In this document: piece after piece, positions 22,650 through 31,421 of the stretch
Layout: every line of letters starts with the position of its first letter
Position numbering within the stretch: position 1 is the stretch's first letter
Source: Pseudomonadota bacterium
Lineage (GTDB): Bacteria > Pseudomonadota > Alphaproteobacteria > Acetobacterales > Acetobacteraceae
Length of the DNA stretch: 54,939 nt
Direction of reading: 5' to 3'
Assembly (NCBI GenBank): GCA_018240405.1
Contig: JAFEFW010000618.1
Location: forward strand, 1-54,939
The notes under the pieces: model-generated
The model's input: the letters and a program-made list of their open reading frames with translations, nothing else
Database searches by the model: none
What the model was told of the DNA's origin: nothing
Program-made: the position numbers and the translations under genes

Positions 22650-24188
22650 CTAGCGCAGGGCGGTTGTCTCGCCCACTGCGTTGTCGAAGCCGGGATGTGC
22701 CGCCAGAAGCGCCTTGAGGTCGGCCACCGCATCCAGCATCCGCGCCCGGTCGACCGTGTCCCAGGCGAGCGCCGGCACGATTGCCATCACCAAAGGCATA
22801 TGCTGTGACCCGACAAGGCTGTCGAGCGCCATCCGCGCGCGCATGGTCAGGCCGGGTCGTACCGGCGCACCATCCACCCAAAGGCCGACCGCCACCGCGT
22901 AGGCCGGATCGTCGGCATGCATCATCCGCCAGGTCCGCGGCGGACCACTGTCAGCGCTGAGCCACGATTCCGCCAGATTCTCGGTCAGCACTGGCCGGAT
23001 CAGGCGCCGGCGCGCGGCCATCAACGCGCCAGCGGTGGCGCGTGGTGAAAGTGCCTGCCAGTAAAGATCGAAGGCAATGCCATTGCAGACGATGCGCTGC
23101 GTGCCTGATCCTGGAATATTTGTTACAGGCGTGGCAACGGGGACGGTTGCGCAATCTGGTCCGAATTGGAATGCGAGCGGCGCCGTCGTCGGCATCGTGC
23201 CGGCCATGGCGAGGCCCATGGTAATCGCGGGACCGAGGGCGGCAATGACCGCAACGCCAAAGCTGACGGCATAGCCAGGACCGGGGGCAACGTGGCCGCG
23301 GGCGGGCTCTGGCAACGACGCCTCGTCGGGCAGTGTATCCTCGCGGAACGGTAGCCCCAGCAGGATCAGCAGCAGGATGACAGCGGAGAAGAAAATCCAG
23401 CCGTACAGCACATGATCCGCCGCCGCCGCCTGCGCGCTGCCCAGCACCCAGCCCAGCAGGACGATACCCAGCCCGCGAAACCCGTTGGCGATGATCGGCA
23501 CAATGATCGAGGCGACAATGAACAGGGACCGGCGCACCGGGCTGCGGTACATCATCAGCGCATACAGCACGCCGAAGGCGATGGACGCGATCAGGAAGCG
23601 CAGGCCAGCACAGGCCTCGGCAACAAAGAACGTCCCCTGCGGTATCTCGATAATGTACCCGTCGATGTAGGCCGGGATACCGAGGATCGCCAGGCCGTGG
23701 CGGATGAACCAGGTGGTGACATCCTGCAGACGCGGGGTCAGAAACTCACCGAACGGGACAAGGAAGTATAAGTAAAGCAACGGCCCCAGGCAGGCCTTGT
23801 AAAGCCGCCAGCCCAGCACACCGAGAAACAGGACCTGCAGAAATGTTATGACGGCAAGCTGGCGACCTTCCATGATTCCGAGCCGCTCTGCCATCAACCA
23901 TACGATGGCGACCGGGACAGCGAGCAGGGCGGCCGCTGGCAGCGGCGCCGGGGCAACCGCGGCAAGTTCGCTCTTGCGGTCCCACAGGAGGTAGAGCGTG
24001 ATCGGAACGACCAGGAAACAGTGGTTGTACGCCGTCGAGTCGAGCCAGGTCTGCACCGCCAGGGCCGCTTCCTGGTAGAAGACAAGGCAAATCAGGACCA
24101 CGCCAAGACAGAGCGGCGCGACGATATTGCGCCAGGGCGGAACGTCGGCGCGAGACGGTACGGCCCCGGCGATGACAGGCGCATTCAT
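22650..24188 (-). CDS. xrtA: Exosortase A fused to an EpsI domain
   Basis: A 512-residue inner-membrane protein. The first 290 residues form the eight-helix exosortase, the presumed protease-transpeptidase that processes PEP-CTERM proteins. The catalytic triad is visible: Cys193 (EACAGLRF), Arg238 (NGFRGLGI) and His259 (ADHVLYGW). The C-terminal part (about 320-512) is an EpsI-like extracytoplasmic domain, often fused to or paired with XrtA. Start at 24188 gives the usual N-terminus; the frame runs further upstream but overlaps the glycosyltransferase gene and is Arg/Trp-rich. The gene sits in the leftward exopolysaccharide operon, as XrtA genes usually do. Confidence 0.93.
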   Translation of the reverse strand: MNAPVIAGAVPSRADVPPWRNIVAPLCLGVVLICLVFYQEAALAVQTWLDSTAYNHCFLVVPITLYLLWDRKSELAAVAPAPLPAAALLAVPVAIVWLMAERLGIMEGRQLAVITFLQVLFLGVLGWRLYKACLGPLLYLYFLVPFGEFLTPRLQDVTTWFIRHGLAILGIPAYIDGYIIEIPQGTFFVAEACAGLRFLIASIAFGVLYALMMYRSPVRRSLFIVASIIVPIIANGFRGLGIVLLGWVLGSAQAAAADHVLYGWIFFSAVILLLILLGLPFREDTLPDEASLPEPARGHVAPGPGYAVSFGVAVIAALGPAITMGLAMAGTMPTTAPLAFQFGPDCATVPVATPVTNIPGSGTQRIVCNGIAFDLYWQALSPRATAGALMAARRRLIRPVLTENLAESWLSADSGPPRTWRMMHADDPAYAVAVGLWVDGAPVRPGLTMRARMALDSLVGSQHMPLVMAIVPALAWDTVDRARMLDAVADLKALLAAHPGFDNAVGETTALR

Positions 24189-24234
24189 TGGCCGTGACCC
24201 TCGTCGCGTTTCCCGCCACGCATGCAATAAGCTT

Positions 24235-25461
24235 TCATGGTAGGCCGGCAAACGCCGGCGCCCGTTGCGGGTGAAGTATATCATCGAACCCGCGTAGCGT
24301 GGCGGCCCAATCGTAATGCTCCAGGATACGCGACCTTGCCGCGGCGCCGATCCCGAAGCGGTCACCATCGCGTGCCAGGCTGATGCAGGCGGCAGCGAAA
24401 TCGTCAGCGGTATCGGCCAGGACCACCTCGCGTCCGGGCCGCGCCGCGATCCCTTCCAGCGCGCCGGTCGTAACCACGGTTGGACGCGCGAGCGACATCG
24501 CCTCCAGCACCTTGTTCTGGATGCCACGGGCAATCAGCATTGGCGCGACACCAGCGGTGGCATGGGCGACGTAAGGACGGACATCCGGCACACGGCCCGT
24601 GACGAAGACGCCGGGCTCCCCGGCGAGACGCTGCACCTCCGGCGCTGGCGCATTACCGACGATGTGGAACTGCGCCTGCGGCAGGTCGCGGCGAATCAGT
24701 TTCAGGATGTCACGCGCGAACCAGACCACGGCATCGATATTCGGCTTGTAGTCCATCGTGCCGGTGAAGACGAAGTTCGGCCGCGTGATGTCATAAACCG
24801 GCGCGAATCCATGGCCAGGATCGAAGTAGCGGTGATCAACGCCGCTGGAGACGCCGCGGATGCGATCGGCGCAGTCGGGATGCAGGGTTCGGAATAGCGC
24901 CGCTTCCGGCTCCGAGACGAAGCTGGACAGGTCGCATTCGGTGGCGATGCGCCGCTCCAGAGCCGCCACCTTGCGCCACTCGCGCCGGTAGACGAAGCGC
25001 ATCGGGCCGGGCGTGGTCTCAGCATAGGCGCGCCATTTTTCGGAATCGACGTCTGCGAGGTCGGTCAGGCGGAGGCCGGTGCGCGGCAGGTCCAGGATAT
25101 ATGGCGCCATATTGCCGGAGTTGACGAAGATGACCTCCGGCCGAACGGTTTCGACCACGTTGCGTACCCACCGGCTTAGGCCGCGATCGCGGAAGAACGT
25201 CACGCTGAGCGACTCGCCCGTCATCAGACCGGTCAGGCAGGTGATCCTGTTGAGCCGCCGGTCCATGCTCGCGACGTGGATGTCCTTTGCCAGCGCGGCG
25301 ATCGTCGGAATGTGCTGCGCATCGGACGGATCATCGATCAGGCAGCCGACATACACGTCGAAGGACTGCGCCAGGTATTTCAGGATCTGCAGCGGGCGGA
25401 TCTTTTCGCCCTTGATTGGCGGATAGGGCAGACGCTGCGTCAGGTAGAGCAGGTTGGCCAT
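24235..25461 (-). CDS. Glycosyltransferase, XrtA/PEP-CTERM-associated (TIGR03087-type)
   Basis: A 408-residue GT4-like enzyme of the subfamily found only with exosortase A systems. Typical features are the start LLYLTQRLPYPPIKGEKIR, the acceptor-domain DLADVDSEKW near 135, FTGTMDYKPN near 232 opening the donor domain, and the E-x7-E-like VLEAMSLARPTVVTT near 320. It acts at the cytoplasmic membrane face, adding a sugar to the repeat unit of the exopolysaccharide; the sugar is unknown. It follows the FemAB-like gene by 5 bases. Confidence 0.9.
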   Translation of the reverse strand: MANLLYLTQRLPYPPIKGEKIRPLQILKYLAQSFDVYVGCLIDDPSDAQHIPTIAALAKDIHVASMDRRLNRITCLTGLMTGESLSVTFFRDRGLSRWVRNVVETVRPEVIFVNSGNMAPYILDLPRTGLRLTDLADVDSEKWRAYAETTPGPMRFVYRREWRKVAALERRIATECDLSSFVSEPEAALFRTLHPDCADRIRGVSSGVDHRYFDPGHGFAPVYDITRPNFVFTGTMDYKPNIDAVVWFARDILKLIRRDLPQAQFHIVGNAPAPEVQRLAGEPGVFVTGRVPDVRPYVAHATAGVAPMLIARGIQNKVLEAMSLARPTVVTTGALEGIAARPGREVVLADTADDFAAACISLARDGDRFGIGAAARSRILEHYDWAATLRGFDDILHPQRAPAFAGLP

Positions 25462-25466
25462 GATCC

Positions 25467-26513
25467 CTACCCCAGCCCGCGGACGATGAACGGACCGATC
25501 CGGTTAGCAACCGGCAAGGGCAGCTTCTTCCAGGCCTCGATGAACAGCCGGTATTTTGGGTTGGCCGGATTGTGCTCTGGAATGCCCTGCCCGGGGGCGA
25601 GCTTGAAGCGATAGTGCAGCTTGAAGTCAGGGAAGCCCCAGTTGTGTTTGAAGGCGAATGCGCCGGTACCCAGCTTGCTGCGTCCAAAGTCGAACATCCG
25701 GTAGCCGCGGTCGGCGGCGCGCCGCATCACCTCCCAGTACATCAGGTCATTGGCGGCACAGGCGCGCGCCTCTGACGTACCGCCTCCGTAGTAGGGCAGC
25801 ACCTCGTCGCGGAAGTAAAAATTCAGCACCGAAGCAACTGGCGTTTCCTTGTTCATGATAGTGACGACATCGGCGTCCCTGCCGAAAACCTGCATCAGCA
25901 CGTCAAACCAACGGCGCGAGAACACCGGCGTGCCGAGGTTGCGCACGCTCTCGGCGTAGACCGGAAACAGCACGCTTGTGTCGGTACCGACAACCGAGGT
26001 CAGGCCGAGTGAGATCGCCTTGCGCACCATCGCCCGCTGCTTACGCGGGATCGCCTTCATGTTCTTGTCATTGTCCGCGTCGATCGGTTTGCGGAAGGTG
26101 ACGTACAGGTCGGGGCGCTCGATCCAGCCCTCACCTTGCGAACCGGGTGGTGCAGGGTCGCGGTCGCGCAGTTCGACGGCGTGCACTCCCAGACGCTCGC
26201 GCATCGCCTCCGCCTCTTGCACCAGGGCGGCGGCGCTACCGGCGTCCACCGCGGCGACGCCGCCATAGACACAGAAGGCATTGGATATCAGCGTATCGCC
26301 GAACAGCCGCGTCTTCACCCGGATCAGCGGCAGCACACCGGTGATAGCGCCGTCGCGCTCTGCGAAGATATAATGCGGGGCATGGCCGAAGGCCCTTTCC
26401 ACCGCATCGGCCCAGCCAGTCCGGTGAAAGAATGTGGCGGCCGGCGTTTCGTCCACGAACCGGTCCCAGGCCGTACGCGATCGTTCATCCAAACGGCGGA
26501 TGGTGACAGACAT
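25467..26513 (-). CDS. FemAB-family protein, XrtA/PEP-CTERM-associated (TIGR03019-type)
   Basis: A 348-residue protein with two GNAT-like folds, as in FemA/FemB aminoacyl transferases. Recognisable stretches: FFHRTGWADAVERAFGH near 28-44, KAIPRKQRAMVRKA near 155-168, LYYWEVMRRAADRGYRMFDFGRS-type segment near 270-290. The TIGR03019 group occurs with exosortase A exopolysaccharide loci and may add an amino acid or acyl group to the polymer or its precursor. GAAGG lies 8 bases before ATG 26513. Gaps to both neighbours are 5-10 bases, so it is deep inside the operon. Confidence 0.88.
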   Translation of the reverse strand: MSVTIRRLDERSRTAWDRFVDETPAATFFHRTGWADAVERAFGHAPHYIFAERDGAITGVLPLIRVKTRLFGDTLISNAFCVYGGVAAVDAGSAAALVQEAEAMRERLGVHAVELRDRDPAPPGSQGEGWIERPDLYVTFRKPIDADNDKNMKAIPRKQRAMVRKAISLGLTSVVGTDTSVLFPVYAESVRNLGTPVFSRRWFDVLMQVFGRDADVVTIMNKETPVASVLNFYFRDEVLPYYGGGTSEARACAANDLMYWEVMRRAADRGYRMFDFGRSKLGTGAFAFKHNWGFPDFKLHYRFKLAPGQGIPEHNPANPKYRLFIEAWKKLPLPVANRIGPFIVRGLG

Positions 26514-26523
26514 TCGTATGCCT

Positions 26524-27408
26524 TCAGGCCGTTGCCGCTTCGGTGGCCGTGCTGCGCATAGCCCGTTCAGTGAGTTGCGGCAGCGCGGCGGCGTAGACCC
26601 GGTCCATGCGGTCCCAGGCAAAATCGCGCAGCAGCGCACGCAGCGCAGGCTCCATACGCGACAGGTTGGTGTAGTGGCGTAGCCGCGACTTCAGCCGAAC
26701 GTTTGGAATGCGCGGCTGTTCGGGATCAATCTCCCAGGGATGGAAGTAGAAGATGCCGGGCATGCCTTCCCGGTTCACCCGTGCCAGCCCGGTCCTGTAC
26801 AGCGCGTCGGGCAAGAGGCGGAAATAGCCGCCACCAGAGCAAGGCCAATTGCGGCCCAGCAGACGGACGGTCGTCATGGGAATTTCGACGACACCGTCGG
26901 GCCGGGGTCGGAACGGTGTTCGTGACGCGTCCGGAATCCCGTACAGATCATGGCGGATCGGGTTGACGCTGGAGCTGTAGACATAACCCTCCTCCTGCAG
27001 GATCGGGTACACCCACATCGTCTGCTTCGTGATCGAGAAGGTGGCGGCGCGGTAGCCCGTGACGGCGACGCCGCCAATCTCTTCCAGCACATGGCGGGTT
27101 CGGCGGATATCGCTACGGAAGCCCTCCGGCGTCTGGGTAAAGACCTGCGTATGGTCCCAGCCATGGCTGGCGAGTTCATGGCCGTCGGCGACGATGCGCC
27201 GCACCAGGGCCGGACAGCGTTCCGCGACCCATCCCAGGGCAAAGAACGTCGCCTTAACGCCGGCCTGGTCAAAGGCGTCCAGGATGCGATTGGTGCTGTG
27301 TTCGACCCGCAGCGGGAAGCCGTCCCAGTCGCCGCGGCTGACATGGTGTGCGAATGCCTGGACCTGAAAGTAGTCCTCGACATCCACCGTCATGGCGTTG
27401 CGCAACAT
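26524..27408 (-). CDS. Polysaccharide deacetylase, XrtA-associated (TIGR03006-type, DUF3473 tail)
   Basis: A 294-residue NodB-fold carbohydrate esterase. Motif 1 TVDVEDYFQ carries the metal/catalytic Asp near 8-10, motif 2 ELASHGWDH near 80-88 has the two metal His residues, and VTGYRAATFSI near 119 has the Arg motif. The C-terminal FYFHPWEIDPEQPR segment is the DUF3473 mark of the exosortase-linked group. It would remove N-acetyl groups from the exopolysaccharide or its lipid-linked precursor. The ATG follows the stop of the ATPase gene by 2 bases, implying coupling. No signal peptide is seen. Confidence 0.91.
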   Translation of the reverse strand: MLRNAMTVDVEDYFQVQAFAHHVSRGDWDGFPLRVEHSTNRILDAFDQAGVKATFFALGWVAERCPALVRRIVADGHELASHGWDHTQVFTQTPEGFRSDIRRTRHVLEEIGGVAVTGYRAATFSITKQTMWVYPILQEEGYVYSSSVNPIRHDLYGIPDASRTPFRPRPDGVVEIPMTTVRLLGRNWPCSGGGYFRLLPDALYRTGLARVNREGMPGIFYFHPWEIDPEQPRIPNVRLKSRLRHYTNLSRMEPALRALLRDFAWDRMDRVYAAALPQLTERAMRSTATEAATA

Positions 27409-27410
27409 GG

Positions 27411-28403
27411 CTATGTCCGTCCGGCGACGTTTGCCTCAAGCAATTCGAGCATGCGCTTGAACACGGCGTCCTGGCGCGTTGCGTGTTTCTCCAGCGCCTC
27501 GATGCGTTTCAGCACTTCATCAGCAGCACTGCCGAGGCCATTGAAAGCGCCGGGTTCGGCACGCGGGCGAGCCGGTTCAAGCCCGGCGCCAAGGTCCCGG
27601 TTCAGTTCGTCGGCCGTGGTGTCCACCATCTCATTGGTGATGGTGTGGGTCTCCTCCAGCGCGCCGAGCAGCAGGACGCGCGAGCAGAGCGTGTTGATGC
27701 GGCGCGGTATGCCGCCGGTATGGCGGAAGACCCCCGAGAACGCGGCGTCTTCCCACAACGGATCGTTGTTCCAGCCAACCGTCCGCAGCCGGTGCTCGAT
27801 ATACTGGCGGGTTTCCGATTCCGTCAGTGGGCCGAGGTGGTAGGACGCCAGCACGCGCTGGCGCAACTGCTCGAGGTCCGGGCTGGCCATGATCGGGCGG
27901 AACTGCGGCTGTCCCAGCAGGATGGTCTGCAGCGATGCCTTGCCGTCCACCGTCAGGTTGGACAGCATGCGCAATTCCTCCAGGGCAGGAACCGAAAGGT
28001 TCTGCACTTCATCGATCACCAACAGGCAGCGCCGGCCCTGGGTGCGCTGGTCGCGCACCATATGCTCAAACCGGCGCAGCAGCGTCGACTTATCGGTTCC
28101 GGGCGCTTCGCCCAGGCCGAAATTCGCCATCACCAGGCGCAGTAGATCGTCGCCCGTGACCTGCGTTGTGACGATGCGCGCCATGACGTAGGTCTTGCGG
28201 TCCAACTGCTGCCAAAGCTGCTCCACCAGCGTGGTCTTGCCGGCCCCCACCTCACCGGTGATGACGATGAAGCCTTCCTGTTGCGACAGGCCGTAGACCA
28301 GGTGAGAGATCGCCCTGCTGTGCCCACTGGACCCATAAAAGAAACGGGTGTCGGGCGTCAGAAGGAACGGCAGGCCAGAGAGTTTGTAAAATTCTGCGAA
28401 CAC
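27411..28403 (-). CDS. XrtA-associated ATPase (TIGR03015-type, ExeA-like)
   Basis: A 330-residue AAA+ ATPase. The N-terminal FYKLSGLPFLLTPDTRFFY signature opens the family; Walker A is GEVGAGKTT near 51-59 and Walker B CLLVIDEVQ near 127-135; sensor-type GGIPRRINTLCSRVL follows near 230-245. The ExeA-like ATPase domain is complete and the family occurs next to exosortase and exopolysaccharide genes. It probably powers assembly or regulation at the membrane; its exact job is not established. The C-terminal 60 residues look like a coiled coil (ALEKHATRQDAVFKRM). Confidence 0.91.
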   Translation of the reverse strand: MFAEFYKLSGLPFLLTPDTRFFYGSSGHSRAISHLVYGLSQQEGFIVITGEVGAGKTTLVEQLWQQLDRKTYVMARIVTTQVTGDDLLRLVMANFGLGEAPGTDKSTLLRRFEHMVRDQRTQGRRCLLVIDEVQNLSVPALEELRMLSNLTVDGKASLQTILLGQPQFRPIMASPDLEQLRQRVLASYHLGPLTESETRQYIEHRLRTVGWNNDPLWEDAAFSGVFRHTGGIPRRINTLCSRVLLLGALEETHTITNEMVDTTADELNRDLGAGLEPARPRAEPGAFNGLGSAADEVLKRIEALEKHATRQDAVFKRMLELLEANVAGRT

Positions 28404-28424
28404 GATGCCTGCGCAAGTATGTCA

Positions 28425-30200
28425 TCAAAAGGTTTTCGAAATACCGAGTACAAGCATGTTCTGATAAGTGCTGTAGGTACTCACTTCCGAAACGCGGTCA
28501 AAGAAGGAATAGCGTACCGACGCGCCCAGTGTGGGAGAAAGTTGATACTGCAGGGCAGCACTGGCGATGATCGCATGGCTGTTGCCTGGGTTGAACGTGG
28601 TCACCTGCGACGAGTTGTTTGAGGTGTTGTATGCGGCGGCGGTGGTCAGTGTCAGGTCTTCCTGCAGCGCATGGATCCACTGCACGTTGAAGGACGTGCC
28701 GGTGCTCGGCGGCGCGGAGTTCACGCCCTGCTGGGTGGCTTTGCTCCACGAAAAGTTTGCTGAAATGATGTCGCGGTTAAGGTTTGTCTGCACGCCGATG
28801 CTGAACGTGTCGAAGCGGAACACGCCTGACTGCGGCCCGAACTGATTGGTCGCGACGAAGAGCTGGCCGCCGTTATTGCCGTTGACCAGGGTCGGGCCTG
28901 TGGCCAGGCCAAGCTGGTTCTGCAGGTACTGAAGCTGCGTGCCGAGACTGCTGTAGTATGAGCTATTGATGGTGGTACGCGCCGTCGCATTGTAGTACCC
29001 GCTCATATTGAACGAGTAGTAGCCGTTGTTATAGCCGTAGCTTGTCGTCAGGGAGGTATCGGGCCCCGGCGTCAGCGTGGTGCCGACGCTCCAGGTCGGG
29101 CCATTGATCGGCCGGAAGGTCTGGTCGTTGTAATTGATGTACTGATAGCCGCCGGTGACGAACACCTGGATCGTGTCATTGATCCGGTAGGACACCCTGT
29201 TGTTCAGCGTATAGCTGTTGTTGCCGTAGTTCAGCGCGCCGAAGTTCTGCAACCCGGTTGTGGTCGGGTAGTAGCCGGAGCCCGTGTTGGTCTGCGCCTG
29301 CTGGAGGTTGGCATCGAACGAGTACTGGAGCCGATTCAACGCGTCTCCAGTATCGTAATGAAAATACTCCTCGATCGAGTAATAGGTTTGCTGAGTGTTG
29401 CCACTACCGGTTGGGAAGGGCGAAGCGACGAAACCATCGATCGCCTCGGAGTAGCTCAGACCGGCCGAGAGGCCGAGCTGAACGTTGCCGTAGTCGCCCA
29501 GGCGGCGCCGCATATACGGCGAGATCGACAATGAGCTATACTGGACCAGATTGTTGGTGTTGAGGCCGTAGCCGTTCCCCAGCCCGGACACGTTGGCGGC
29601 GGTGTAGTTGGCGACCGCATTGGAGCCGACGCCGCCGATGCCGCCCAGTCCGCCATAGATGCTGCCGACGCTGGAGATCGCGCGCATGTCGACAAACAGC
29701 AGATCCTCAACCAGCGTTGCAGTGGCAATGCCGCTGTAGTTCTGCGTCAGGGCGTTCAGCGAGGAGGCGTTGGCATAGATCGTCAGCGTCGGCTGGAAGG
29801 TGAAGTTGACCTGCAACCGGGCGAGGTCGCCGGCGAGGCTGAAGCCGGGGGCAAAGTAGCTGACGAAGTCCCACTGCCTGGGTGAGTTGACCTGGTAGAC
29901 GTTATCCGTGAGCAGGAACTGGGCGTCGATGCGTGGCTGGAATGCCCAGCCGCCGGGCGGCGCGACCAGCGGTCCGTTCAAGAGTTGCAGGTGGTGCGCG
30001 AGGTCCTGCTGATCCGCCGACGAGAGGTCGCTGCCCGTCGGCACCGGGTTCTGATAGGTGGAATCGATCAGCGGAAATGACAATGCCGGGGCGGCCGGCA
30101 AGGTCAGGATCAATGCGCCGAAGCCTAGTGTCCGCGCCTTCCTGGCGCTTGCTGAGCCACTCACCGAGGTCCCCCGCAGTGTTATCGTTTTTGCAGTCAT
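28425..30200 (-). CDS. Outer-membrane beta-barrel protein, XrtA-associated (TIGR03016-type)
   Basis: A 591-residue protein with a signal peptide (hydrophobic stretch GFGALILTLPAAPALS near 21-36). Long alternating strands rich in Tyr, Asn, Gln, Ser and Thr follow, ending in an aromatic C-terminal residue (LVLGISKTF), the hallmark of BAM-inserted outer-membrane barrels. The family accompanies exosortase A loci and may form the outer-membrane export channel or anchor. The coding strand is visibly lower in GC than its neighbours, as expected for Asn/Tyr-rich barrels. I use ATG 30200, 17 bases after the tyrosine kinase stop; a longer frame would overlap that gene. Confidence 0.88.
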   Translation of the reverse strand: MTAKTITLRGTSVSGSASARKARTLGFGALILTLPAAPALSFPLIDSTYQNPVPTGSDLSSADQQDLAHHLQLLNGPLVAPPGGWAFQPRIDAQFLLTDNVYQVNSPRQWDFVSYFAPGFSLAGDLARLQVNFTFQPTLTIYANASSLNALTQNYSGIATATLVEDLLFVDMRAISSVGSIYGGLGGIGGVGSNAVANYTAANVSGLGNGYGLNTNNLVQYSSLSISPYMRRRLGDYGNVQLGLSAGLSYSEAIDGFVASPFPTGSGNTQQTYYSIEEYFHYDTGDALNRLQYSFDANLQQAQTNTGSGYYPTTTGLQNFGALNYGNNSYTLNNRVSYRINDTIQVFVTGGYQYINYNDQTFRPINGPTWSVGTTLTPGPDTSLTTSYGYNNGYYSFNMSGYYNATARTTINSSYYSSLGTQLQYLQNQLGLATGPTLVNGNNGGQLFVATNQFGPQSGVFRFDTFSIGVQTNLNRDIISANFSWSKATQQGVNSAPPSTGTSFNVQWIHALQEDLTLTTAAAYNTSNNSSQVTTFNPGNSHAIIASAALQYQLSPTLGASVRYSFFDRVSEVSTYSTYQNMLVLGISKTF

Positions 30201-30217
30201 CCCCCGGCCATTCGGCC

Positions 30218-31312
30218 TTAGGAGGAGTAGTACGACGAGTAGGCGCCGAACGTGTAGCGGGACGAGATCTGCTGCTTGTTCAGCACCAGCGTGATGGTCG
30301 GGCATGCCTGGATCAGGTCGAGTGATGCCTCCACCTCATCCCGCTGCGTGCGGTCCGCCTCCACCACGAACAGGATCTGGCCGACCACCTGCGCCAGCAG
30401 GGCCGGGTCGGAGGTGGACAGGCACGGCGGCGCGTCAAGGATCAGCAGGCGGTCAGAGTAACGGCGGCCCAGGCTCTGAATCAGGCGGGTCATTTCCTTG
30501 GTGGAAAACAATTCTGCGCTGCGTTCGCGTTCGCGCCCCACCGGCAGGATTGTCAGCTTGTCGATCGGCGTCTGTACGATCAGCCCGGATGGATCGAGCT
30601 TGGAGTTGGAAGCAAGGTCGAGCAGTCCGCGTGCCTGTGCCAGTCCAAGGCTGTAGCAGATGGAATCGCGCTTTGAATCGGCATCGACCAGCAGCACGTA
30701 GTTGTCGCCCTGGCGAGCGATACTGCCGGCCATGTTTACGGACATGAAACTCTTGCCTTCGCCGGGACGGGCACTGGTCACCATCAGCAGGTTTGAAAAA
30801 CCCGGTTCGGCGCCCGGCCCGAAGGCGGCCCGCAGGATTTGCCGCTGCACCAGCCGGAACTCTTCCGAGATACGACTGCGTGTGCGTGACCAGTCGACCA
30901 TGCCGGCGCGCTCCAGCGCCAGAGCGTCAACAGAGCCGATTGCCTGCAGGCCGCCGGTCGGATCGACCGGCGACGGCCGCGGCGCGATCGACGGCATCGG
31001 CATCTCGCTGCGGGCGGCGGCGCTCAGCAGCGGACGCGGCAGGTCGGTAACGCCGGCGTCCAGACTGTCATCGGCGTAGGCCTCGGCCTCGGCGACCGCC
31101 GCTTCAGGGATTGTCCCGGCGGCTTCCGCCGCCGTGCGCTCTGGCGGCGGAGCGGCGAACAGGCCTGAGGGCGCCGGCGAGGGCTGCGACGGCAAGGTCG
31201 CGTCAGAAGCTTGGGATTGCAGCAGTTGCGCCGCCGACTCATCCAGCGAGCCGGAGCGGAGCAACTTCTCAGCGGCGCGCTCGACGAGGTGCGAACCCTT
31301 TGGTGTCGTCAT
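30218..31312 (-). CDS. XrtA-associated tyrosine autokinase (CpsD/CapB family, TIGR03018-type)
   Basis: A 364-residue BY-kinase without membrane segments. After an unstructured N-terminal 150 residues comes the kinase: Walker A TSARPGEGKS, Walker A' LLVDADSKR and Walker B RLLILDAPP. The C-terminus is a tyrosine cluster (RYTFGAYSSYYSS), the autophosphorylation tail that controls chain length in such systems. Its partner is the Wzz-like protein encoded directly upstream, which supplies the membrane activator. ATG 31312 is preferred; GTG 31339, 9 codons earlier, is possible. Confidence 0.9.
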   Translation of the reverse strand: MTTPKGSHLVERAAEKLLRSGSLDESAAQLLQSQASDATLPSQPSPAPSGLFAAPPPERTAAEAAGTIPEAAVAEAEAYADDSLDAGVTDLPRPLLSAAARSEMPMPSIAPRPSPVDPTGGLQAIGSVDALALERAGMVDWSRTRSRISEEFRLVQRQILRAAFGPGAEPGFSNLLMVTSARPGEGKSFMSVNMAGSIARQGDNYVLLVDADSKRDSICYSLGLAQARGLLDLASNSKLDPSGLIVQTPIDKLTILPVGRERERSAELFSTKEMTRLIQSLGRRYSDRLLILDAPPCLSTSDPALLAQVVGQILFVVEADRTQRDEVEASLDLIQACPTITLVLNKQQISSRYTFGAYSSYYSS

Positions 31313-31421
31313 ATGGCTTGCAATCCCTGGGTCAGCCACGGCGACCGGGTGTCGGCACGAAATGCGCCGCCGCTAGGTTCGGCATCCGCAGACCAAACGA
31401 ATGGATCAGAATGATAGGGCA